54,155 nucleotides of DNA from Chara braunii. Its lineage: Eukaryota > Streptophyta > Charophyceae > Charales > Characeae. The stretch is from the NCBI GenBank assembly GCA_003427395.1, contig BFEA01000224.1, positions 2,270,025 through 2,324,179 on the forward strand, in the 5' to 3' direction. Each line of letters opens with the position of its first letter. Within the stretch, counting starts at the first letter, position 1. A program made the position numbers and the translations under genes. The notes below the pieces were generated by a model, which did no database searches, had not been told where the DNA came from, and was given only the letters and a program-made list of their open reading frames with translations. This document shows, one piece after another, positions 11,628-20,802 of the stretch.

Positions 11628-12133
11628 AGTCCCGTCTCGGTAGGACCAGAAATAACACTGCTGATGTAGCATAGTGGTCTGGACATCAGGTTGGGACCCA
11701 GTGTGGTACTCTTGAGATCAGGCCGGGACCTGGGACTGTGGTCTGGACATCAGATAGGAACCTGGGCCTTTGCCCTGGGGCAGGCTGGGGGCCATAGGAT
11801 CAGAATAGATCTGACTGACGAAGAGGACTACTGGATGATGGTGCTGGCGGTGGCCCTGCGGGAAATAGCTGGGCCTCGTGCGGGCCCTGATGGGCAGAGT
11901 TCGTTTGCTCTATTTGCCACCAGGGTACTGGAGAGCGACCCTGGGAGTTGGGCCATTAGCATAACTTGCAGTAGGGCTAGTGAGAGGCGGGGGAGGACAG
12001 GTGAGAGTGACGGTCTGCAGTGGTGTAGTGTAGCGCAGAGGACTTAGCGTGATGCCGCATCTTTGGGACTTTATTGCCTGGCTGCTCTCTCCGACCTGCA
12101 GGGGATCAAGGCAGCGCTAGGAAGCTCATGGAT

Positions 12134-12289
12134 TAAACCGCCAGTACTTCCTAAAGTCGTGCCCGTTAATGCGCCACGATTTTAGGAAACGTACGGGCCA
12201 ATACAGGAGCACCCAAATTCATCCAACTAAAAACGTTTCTACTCTATTTTTTTCGGTGGCCGATAGCTGGGCCAAGTACTGGTGGTTTA
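12134..12289. mobile_element. MITE family K, copy 1
   Basis: A 156-bp element with 16-bp terminal inverted repeats TAAACCGCCAGTACTT / AAGTACTGGTGGTTTA. A second internal stem pairs CCTAAAGTCGTG with CACGATTTTAGG. A nearly same-length copy is at 34697-34851. TA-, TTA- or TTAA-type target duplications are all compatible with the ends. Confidence 0.85.
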
Positions 12290-12697
12290 AATCGTGTATA
12301 GCGGGGACTGCCAGACAGTGGGTTTAATCTCAAGCAATCCCGGGCCGTTGTTTGTTGCTTGCCTTGCCTTGGTGTAAGAAGACTTGGTACATGGGAAGAT
12401 CGGTTAGAGGTGCGGCTGAAAGGTGGTGGGAACACATCCGATGTACAGAAAGGAGTAGGTTGGCAAGGCGCCAAGTTCCCGCCAACCTTGTATAACTGGT
12501 TAGACAAGTACCGGCCTGTATGGCTGTGGAAAGTATGTAGTGGTTCCTACAGCTTCTCCTGACGTAGGAGGCATAGCAGAGCTGGAGAAAACCTTGATCA
12601 AGCGCTTGGACAAAAATTTATATTTCAGCATCCACTAGCCTAAGGACCAGAATTTAAATTTTAACTTTTAATATCTGTTGTAGAATTGATATTATGT

Positions 12698-12731
12698 ATT
12701 AAAATTTAGCACGCACTTGGACGTAATTTTA
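12698..12731. repeat. Second copy of the 34-bp AT-rich repeat
   Basis: It matches 11544-11577 at 33 of 34 positions, including TTAGCAC(A/G)CACTTGGACG. It is not followed by the complete palindrome arm. Confidence 0.7.
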
Positions 12732-13011
12732 ATTTAGGCCATCTTTCAGTCCACATACGGCTGGCGGTATTGACCCTGTTTCTCTATTCAGGGTGGAGAT
12801 GGTAGTAAGAAGCTCTCCTTGCTATGCCCAAAGTCAGTCTATCGATCATGAAGCAGGCCTACCCACTGGTAGGAAAAGGTACTCGTTTTGTTACGTGCTG
12901 AGCCTGCACGCGGCCCCGTTTCAGGGGCCCGAAGGTTGCTGGGGCGGGCCAGGCCGCATGCCAGTCCGGCATGCGCCCTGGAGGCCCATGGTCGGCCATT
13001 CGTGACCTGGC

Positions 13012-13062
13012 CCTGATTAATTTCGTTTTCGTCCGGTCCTGATTAATTTCGTTTTCGTCCGG
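13012..13062 (+). repeat. 26-bp tandem duplication
   Basis: The unit CCTGATTAATTTCGTTTTCG, continuing TCCGGT, is present twice back to back without change apart from the junction. Confidence 0.85.
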
Positions 13063-13160
13063 CAGCGGACACTTCTTGCTGCATCGGCCGGGAGGGCCTG
13101 GACGTCCGATAGGGACCCAGGCAGGCCGTTTTTAGGCCAGGCCCAGGAGCAGGACTTTTT

Positions 13161-13213
13161 CCTGTGATCTGGACCGTGGATCGAACCTACGTTCTTGCGG
13201 CCCAGATCACAGG
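13161..13213 (-). repeat. Hairpin enclosing a tRNA-like T-arm/B-box
   Basis: Perfect 12-bp arms CCTGTGATCTGG and CCAGATCACAGG enclose, on the minus strand, CGTAGGTTCGATCCACG. That is a canonical B-box with a T-loop and a mostly paired T-stem. There is no A-box or anticodon arm, so this is not a tRNA. It could be a collapsed tRNA relic. Confidence 0.5.
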
Positions 13214-13411
13214 TCGCGGGCACAGCACCCAGGCCCAGCACCTGGGCCAGCTCCTGGGCAGACACAGTTTGAGTAGCTCACTTCTTGGGCGACACGCTGC
13301 TGGAGCAGTACGCGACACAGCGCTGCGTTAGGTAGAGGTAGAGCCGAGATAGGAGGTAAAGAGGAAAGAGAGCGGCGGAAGGGTCACAGCTCCTTGTTCT
13401 GATATAGGAGA

Positions 13412-14033
13412 CCTCGAGGGAGATCCCACTACCGATGTATGTGGAGTAGCGGATAGGGCGTGTGACCCTTCGGCACCGTTGATGAGAACGGTGCTCAGTG
13501 GTGTTGTTTTTCTTGGTGTTTTCGGCGTAGGCAAACATATGACTTTTGGGGGGCTCCCATTGGGTGGCATTTCTTTTGCTTTTGTTGTGGTGATCCTCTG
13601 GGGGTCATGAACGTGCGTGAAAATCATACCACCTTTTTTTGGTTGGATTTGCACACACCTTCCACTTACGTTTGCGTCGTTGCCCATGCATTCAAAAGAG
13701 GCCGAAAATGACAATGTTCCCCTTTTCTCATCATGAAGGGATGTCAGTTGATGTCAGAGTCTTCCCACAACGTGTCTGTCATTCCAAGCCTCTCGTTGGG
13801 GAACGTTAACAAATGTGTGTTGGCCTCATGTACATGGTCCATGAACCGTCCACATGCAGAACATGCCAGCGGAATCATCAGAAGATCCACAACCTGACAG
13901 CTGACCGCAGTTCGCGGCGGGTGGACAACATTGCGTTGTCAGAATTGCGACAGGATGCCACACGGATGTCGCCCTCAGGTCCTGCAACCATCACACTACT
14001 CCACATACATCCTTAGTGGGATCTCCCTCCAGG
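13412..14033. mobile_element. Inverted-repeat DNA element family D, copy 1 (622 bp)
   Basis: The left end CCTCGAGGGAGATCCCACTA and the reverse complement of the right end (CCTGGAGGGAGATCCCACTA) match, and both continue into GATGTATGTGGAGTAG. The interior is non-coding with T-rich patches. It is homologous to 14122-14655, directly downstream. Confidence 0.75.
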
Positions 14034-14121
14034 CCTTGCTCAGATTATGGAAGCAGGAAGAAACAAACGAGTTTCACACAAATTGGTCACCAATAAAAAT
14101 AAAAATAAAAATAAACACCAA

Positions 14122-14655
14122 CAGGCCCACTACGCACGTGAGTGGAGTAGTGGACACGGTGTGTGACTCCAATGCACCGCGGATCGGGACGGCAATCAGC
14201 CGTGTGCTTTTTTTCATATTTAAGGGGATGGGTATATATGTATTTCCGTGGCGCCCTATTGGTCGGACTTGCTTCTTTTTTTTGTTTTGAAGGTCCTAGA
14301 GGGGTCCCCAATGTGAATGAAAATCATGACGTTTTTTTTTCGTTCTGATTTTCACGTACTTTCAACTTACCTTTTGGAGGGCACCCTCGCAGGAAAGAAA
14401 GGCCAACAGCTAAAAGTTTCGGCCTTTGTCATTATGACGGGATATCAGTTTCTGTCAGACTGTGTGCGAATGCTGTCTGCAGTCAAAGCAGCGGTGCTTA
14501 TTGGTCGGCTGGGGCGCCCGTCACTCGGACGCCCTTGGTTACCACAATTTTTTAAAAGTTTTATGTTCACGGAAAGGATGCCACACGATGTCGCCTGCAC
14601 GTCGCGCACCCGTCACACTACACCACATACCTCGATAGTGGGATCTCCCTCCAGG
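14122..14655. mobile_element. Inverted-repeat DNA element family D, copy 2
   Basis: The right end GTGGGATCTCCCTCCAGG is identical to the copy 1 end. The left end retains GAGTGGAGTAGTGGAC but its outermost bases have diverged. Shared interior landmarks with copy 1 include GTGAAAATCAT/ATGAAAATCATG and GGGATRTCAGTT. No transposase coding is seen. Confidence 0.65.
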
Positions 14656-15127
14656 AGCCGGGACCCACTAGCAGCATCGAGTAAATCGGTGTGTGGCGGC
14701 CGTTTCTTTAAAAAAAAACATATAAAGAATCCTTTTTTTTATTCTCAGAAATGCAAAGAAAACAAGGCCAACGCTATGCATGCATCCACACTTCCACCAA
14801 CCCGGTACATCTGCATGCAACCTTCCCGCCAGCCTGTTCGCAGTCTTCCACGGAAATCTCAATATTCTCAATTTCTGCGGAAAAAAATAGCAAGGCGCGA
14901 AGCTTCAAAAACACCACCCCCCCTAAAAAAACCGTAGTATTGCAGCTTCGTGCCAACGCAAAGTGGCTACCTAAATGGACAAAAAGATGAAAAAGAAACT
15001 CTTCTATTGGCCGGCGGACAGATCCGTCCACGAAATCGGTCCTTATCGCCCTGCGCCGAAGATACACAAAAGGATCAACGGTCGCTGGATGTCACCTCTC
15101 GCCGCACCTGCCGAAGCGTAAATAGAT

Positions 15128-15215
15128 GCTTGTGGGTCCCGGCTCCAGGCCCAGGCCAATTGGTACACCCATGAACTTCTGAAATACAGACCCAAGTTCG
15201 AATCCAGGCCCAACC
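15128..15215 (+). mobile_element. tRNA-derived SINE head (GTTCGAATCC type)
   Basis: A-box-like AGGCCAATTGGTACACC (about 15153) is followed 42 bases later by a perfect B-box GTTCGAATCC (15196-15205). The intervening TTCTGAAATACAGACC resembles a tRNA anticodon arm. The segment TGAAATACAGACCC recurs at 52169 and, as TGAARCACAGACYGAAGTTC, at 43421 and 43964. It is a repeat family, not a functional tRNA. Confidence 0.5.
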
Positions 15216-16026
15216 AGATAAAGTCTGATGAACAGAATAAAATACATTTTATTCTGAGTCAGCGGGGCCAAGCCAGTTCAATTGCGATGTCAAAAAAAAA
15301 TAAAATAATAATAATAAAAATGGTGATGTCTGAAGGCCCCCCGAAAAAAAAGAAAAAGCAGGACAGACAAGAAAAAAAATAAAAAATTGCTGCCTGAAAA
15401 GGAGGATCAGGGGCCAGAAAATGCACCCTGGAGGAGGGGGGTGAAAAAAAAAAAGCACCGTGGCCCTATGCCCTTTCAAAATGGAGTGCCGCCTACAGGC
15501 CCACCCACAATCAGGTCGGGACCCCCAGGGCTCCTGAGGGAGGTCCAATAAATTTGGAAAAAAAAACGAAAACCATGGGCTTCGGACAAGGTCCTACTCG
15601 CACCGCCATATTTCACAAAAAAAAAAAAAAAAAAAAAAAGACACACTTGCACGGACTACGCGGTACTGACCATCGATTTCCCCGATCTACAGTTAATGGT
15701 CCCCAGTCCACTACACAACATTCCAAATTTATCTGGACCACGAGCCCTTCCATATAATAAATTCTTGTTAGATCTGTCCAAATGAATCTGGACCATAAAA
15801 CCAGTCCAGATACAAACAGATCCAATGAATGTTTCTAGTGGAGCCCGGCCCAGTACCTCTTGAAGTGCGCAAGCGGGACCTGGCCCCTCATCAATGTCTC
15901 CCTCTACAAAAAGTTGAAAAACCATTATTACATCTTCTTGTCACAAAAAAGGAAACCTCATTTACAACGGGCCCAGTGCCCAAGGCTTAATCGAACACTA
16001 TTTCTGCAACAAAAAAGGAAAAAAAA
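15216..16026. other. No gene recognised; A-rich runs and short repeats
   Basis: Contains several poly(A) runs and a pair of short direct repeats (CCAAATTTATCTGGACCA at 15724 and CCAAATGAATCTGGACCA at 15778). No conserved coding sequence was found before the assembly gap. Confidence 0.5.
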
Positions 16027-16401
16027 NNNNNNNNNNNNNNNNNNNNNNNNNNNNNNNNNNNNNNNNNNNNNNNNNNNNNNNNNNNNNNNNNNNNNNNNNN
16101 NNNNNNNNNNNNNNNNNNNNNNNNNNNNNNNNNNNNNNNNNNNNNNNNNNNNNNNNNNNNNNNNNNNNNNNNNNNNNNNNNNNNNNNNNNNNNNNNNNNN
16201 NNNNNNNNNNNNNNNNNNNNNNNNNNNNNNNNNNNNNNNNNNNNNNNNNNNNNNNNNNNNNNNNNNNNNNNNNNNNNNNNNNNNNNNNNNNNNNNNNNNN
16301 NNNNNNNNNNNNNNNNNNNNNNNNNNNNNNNNNNNNNNNNNNNNNNNNNNNNNNNNNNNNNNNNNNNNNNNNNNNNNNNNNNNNNNNNNNNNNNNNNNNN
16401 N
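16027..16401. other. Assembly gap (375 N)
   Basis: Run of N preceded by a poly(A) tract and followed by a CT-microsatellite-bearing tandem repeat. Confidence 1.
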
Positions 16402-16575
16402 ACTCCTTTTTCTTCAGCGCCTGCACGCCGCCCGGCAATGTACACAAAAGTAGGAAGCTAGCTGCGGACACCTCTCTCTCTCTCTCTCTCTCTCTCCGTG
16501 GGCATACTCCTTTTTCTTCAGCGCTTGCACGCTGCACAGCAATGTACAGAAAAATGGGAGGCTAGCTGCGGAGAC

Positions 16576-16640
<65 letters not shown>
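16402..16640 (+). repeat. About 103-bp tandem repeat with (CT)n and (CA)n
   Basis: ACTCCTTTTTCTTCAGCGC starts two consecutive units (16402 and 16505), each ending in a CT run. The second runs into a CA run to about 16640. The repeat probably continues into the preceding gap. Confidence 0.85.
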
Positions 16641-16641
<1 letters not shown>

Positions 16642-17089
16642 AACATCCACAAACACACGTGCGCACGGTAGGGGACACGGGATATCACAGACTTTAATTT
16701 ACAGTAACAGTCACAAATTCTGACACACAATGAGAATGAGAGTGTTTCACAAAACCGTCCCTGATGACGACGAAGTAGAATGCCGGCCAGCGGGGCCACC
16801 AACCATTATCATCATCAGGAGAAAGAACGACCAGTGGGCCATGGCCACTGCGCTTCCGAAATTTTCTCCAGCTCTTCCTCGCTCGGGATCTTCATTGGAT
16901 AAATTTCACTGCCACGTCTCAGATCTGACAGCAAAGAAGATCTGCGAACGGACAGTTTTCAGCACCACGTGTCATATATCTGAAACGTGGCACAAAGATC
17001 TGCAATAAAGTAAAGAGTACTGAGCTCGGCCCACTGCAGTACGAGGAGGAGTTCGGCCAATGCCGACGTGAGAAACTGCTCACTGTATG

Positions 17090-17410
17090 ACACGTGGCAC
17101 GAATCTCCCCCATCACAGCAGCACGAAGTTCGGCCCACTCCTTCTTGAGCGCCAACTGCTCAAGAAGAAGATCTGACATGTGGCAAGCTTCATGCCACGT
17201 GTCACGTGCTGGATCATTCCGAGATCCGACACGTGGCTGGAGTGTACGGACCGGTAATTCTTGATGATCGTCTGACACGTGTCCGCGCTTTCGTGCTGCA
17301 GTGGTGACACGTGGCACGAAGCTCGCCCACTACACAGCAGCACGAAGCTCGGCCCACTCCTTCTCGATGGGGACCTGCTCAAGAAGAAGACCTGACACGC
17401 ACGCGGCAAG
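17090..17410 (-). pseudogene. Downstream relic modules of the trihelix ORF C-terminal repeat
   Basis: Past the stop of the 1,814-codon ORF, two more copies of its C-terminal module are readable on the minus strand in other frames. One, around 17190-17090, reads LEQLALKKEWAELRAAV. The other, around 17400-17310, reads LEQVPIEKEWAELRAAV and is followed by a stop. They match ORF modules such as EQLPLKEEWAELGAAM. They may be remains of a once longer ORF or separate exons; no clean splice signals were identified. Confidence 0.55.
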
Positions 17411-17594
17411 CTTCGTGCCACGTGCCACGTGTCACGTGTTCGATCAAAGGGTCGGTGAATTTTCAACAAACATAATAATTACAAGCATCTGAAATCCGAC
17501 ACGTGGCCTGACGGTACAAAGTGGTAATGCTTGGTGATCTGACACGTGGCCGAACCTCGTGCTTCGGCGGTCGAGTGTCGTTGTCCCATCTATA

Positions 17595-17701
17595 CCGTCT
17601 TCACCCGAGTAGAACGCCCGGTCATTATAGCTGTGCATCTAGACAGAAAACTGCCCCAGATACGGCTATAATGACCGGGCGTTCTAGTCGGCTGAAGACG
17701 G
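17595..17701. mobile_element. Near-perfect hairpin/MITE within the G-box field
   Basis: Arms of about 37 bp (17595-17631 and 17664-17701) pair with few mismatches, including a perfect 22-bp stretch that contains TAGAACGCCCGGTCATTA. The loop is about 32 bases. The G-box motif is absent inside it, so it looks inserted into the array. It could be a small MITE or a hairpin RNA precursor. Confidence 0.65.
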
Positions 17702-17714
17702 GCCATCTACACTC

Positions 17715-17790
17715 TCTCTGAACTGACGACTGCCTCCTCAACAAGGAGAAACACGCCGAGCTTCGTGCCACGTTTCAAATCGTTCCCAAT
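17715..17790 (-). repeat. Duplicate of the ORF 3' terminus
   Basis: Read on the minus strand, this block (ACGTGGCACGAAGCTC, then GTGTTTCTCCTTGTTGAGGA) is a diverged copy of the last roughly 75 bases of the trihelix ORF (ACGTGGCACGAAGCTCC, then GTGTCTGTCCTTGGTGAAGA). It has a small deletion that shifts the frame. Confidence 0.6.
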
Positions 17791-17808
17791 ATCTGAGCGT
17801 CATCACAA

Positions 17809-20767
17809 CTAAACCCTAGACTGATACATGATTGCCTCTTCACCAAGGACAGACACACCCGCCGGAGCTTCGTGCCACGTGTCACATCGTTCCAAGATCT
17901 GACACGTGGCACGAAGCTCGGCCGTTGCAGCGCGCAGCTCGGACATGTCCTCTCTCAATGCATCTCGAAGCTCGGCCCACTCTCTCTTGAGGGGCAACTG
18001 CTCAACGCCTGACACGTGGCACTCCTTGAGGCCCATTACGTCACTTGTCGGCTCCTCCCTCGTGACAACACCGCTGCTGCCCTCCTCCATAGCCATCGTG
18101 CTCGTCGCAGCACGACGAAGCTCGGGCGCCATGTCTGTGCAGCTGCACGGCGCTCGGCCGCCATCTCCTTGCAGCCCGAAGCTCGGCTGCCATCTCCTTG
18201 CCGCACAAAACTCGCTAATCCCAGAGCGAAACGCGATCATTGCAGCGCGAAGCTCGGCCATGTCCTTGCTCAATGCAGCACGGAACTCGCTCCACTGCTT
18301 GTCGAGCGGGAACTGCTCAACATCTGACACGTGGCACTCCTTGAGGCCAACTCCCTCCCTTGTCGGCTCCCCGATGACAGCACCACTGCTGTCCTCCTCC
18401 ATCGCCTTAGTTCTCCCTGCAGCAGCAGGAAGCTTGCCCGACGACTCCTCCTTGAGCGGCAANTGCTCAACATCTGACACGTGGCACTCCTTGAGGCCAA
18501 CTCCCTCCCTTGTCGGCTCCCCGATGACAGCACCACTGCTGTCGTCCTCCATTGCCTTCGTTCTCACTGCAGCAGCAGGAAGCTCGCCCGACTCCTCCTC
18601 CTTGCGCGGCAATTGCTCAAGATCTGACACGTGGCACTCCTTGAGACCCCCCGCCTCCTCGCTTGTCTGCTGCTGCCTCATTACAACACCACTGCTGTCC
18701 TTCTCCATAGCCTTCGTGCTCGTCGCAGCAGGAAGCTCGGCCGCCATATCCTTGCAGATGCACGGAGATCGACCGCCACGTCCTTCCAGCTCCAAGGTCG
18801 AGATCCCGACTGCTGCTGTCCTCCTCGTCCATATCCTTACAGCACGAAACTCGGTCATCGCGGCACGAAGCTCGGTCATGTCCTTGCTCATTGCAGCACC
18901 AAGCTCGGCCCACTCCTCCTTCAGCGGCAATTGCTCAAGATCTGACACGTGGCATTCCTTGAGCCCCCCTTCTCCCTCACGTATCGTCTCCCCCTTCACG
19001 AGATCCCTACTGCTGCTGTCCTCCTCCTCCTTCATAGCCGCCATAACATCACTTGCAGCCGTTCCCCGCCGTCTCTTCGGAGATGGATAAGGCAATGGAG
19101 AAGGAGGAGAGGGAGGAAGGTGCACAGTGTCACCATCAACCTGTGCCCCGAAAGAGTTGTGATCTTCGACAGATCTCGTCCTTCTGACTCCTCCACAGCC
19201 CGACACGTGGCCGCGCTCCGAACGTAAAGTGTCCTCACTGGTCTTCTCCCTCCGACTGCTATTCTCATCACTCTTCTTCTGCCTCTTCTCCCTCCCCCCT
19301 CCACTGCCCTCCTTGTCACTCTGCAGCACTCCCTCCTCGCTGTAATCTTCGACAGATCTCGTCCTTCTGACTCCTCCACAGCCCGACACGTGGCCGCGCT
19401 CCGACCGTAAAGTGTCCTCACGGCTCTTCTCCCTCCGACTGCTATTCTCATCACTCTTCTTTTCCCTCTTCTCCCTCCCCCCTCCACTGCCCTGCTTGTC
19501 ACTCTGCAGCACTCCCTCCTCGCTGTAATCTTCGACAGATCTCGTCCTTTTTACTCCTCTACAGCCCGACAAGTAGCCGGGATCCCAACGTACAGTTTCT
19601 TCACTCTTCTTCTCCCTCCGACTGCTATTCTCATCCCTCTTCTTCTCCCTCCACCCTTCACTGCCCTGCTTGTCACTCTGCAGCACTCCCTTCTCTTTGC
19701 TCGATGGCTCACCGTTGCCCTCCTTATCACTCTTCTGCAGTTCTCCATCCTCCTCATTGCTCAATGGCTCACCCTTCTGACATGCACATCCAGCACCCGC
19801 AGCGTTCCCAACGTCTACGATGTCATCGCGATGCTGCCTGCTGTGCACTCGACTATATGACACGCGGCAACAATCGCCCGATCTTCCGTCATCGCCCTGA
19901 TAAGTACAGCCACCACTCACTCCCTCTCCATAACCTCCTCCTCCTTCGCTTTCGTGATGCTCTCTGTGCATTCGACTTCCTGCCACGTAGTCATCATCAC
20001 CTGATCTTCCCCCCTCGTCCGGATGTGCACACCCCCCCCCCCTCCCCTCTCCATCACCTACTCCTACCTTATCCTGATGCTGCCTGTGGATTCGACTGCA
20101 TGACACGTGGCAATCATGCGCTCCTTCAGCGTTGTGACATGCAAGATCCGCAAAATCCACACCCTCTCGCGTTGCCGCTACCACGTCATCTTTCTGAGGA
20201 TGCCTGTGCAGAGGACTGCCAGACACGCGGCCATCTCCTGATCTCGCCTCCACGTATTCCTCACAATGTTCATAATGCCCACCACCACTCACATTCTCTA
20301 CAAGCTCTGCCCTTTCGCCTGCCGAGCGACAATCGCCCGATCTTCCCTCGTTGCCCGCTGCCTCTACAACCACTAATCTAGACGGAGAAGAGATAGAGGG
20401 AGGAGAGGGAGTACCCTCCACACAACCCCTAATATCACTATTGTGAGAACGCGCGACGGAGGAGGAGGAGGAATTGTAATCACCACTGCCGTCATCCGGA
20501 GCTCTCCTGCGTCGACTGCATGACACGTGGCAAGCGTCCATTCGTCGATGGGATTCATCATCACTCGTCTTCCTCCAACTGCTGCTTCCCTCCCCGTTGT
20601 TGTTGAGGGCTTGCAGCCCGCCGCCGCCATCACCTGATCTCCGGCCCTCGCCGCCGCCATCGCCTGATCTCCACCCCTCACCGCCGCTCTGATGAGTCCA
20701 TTCGCCAGTCGACTGTGTGACGACACGTGGCAGCTTCTGAAAGGTGGAAGCTTCGACGTTCGTGTGA

Positions 20768-20802
<35 letters not shown>

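Noticed and set aside
11665-11800. tRNA-like TGTAGCATAGTGGTC A-box segment
   Set aside because: No matching B-box at proper spacing; the GGTCTGGACATCAG string repeats locally instead.
17906-19090. 394-codon plus-strand frame
   Set aside because: It is the antisense shadow of the repeat-rich trihelix ORF; no domain and no independent support.
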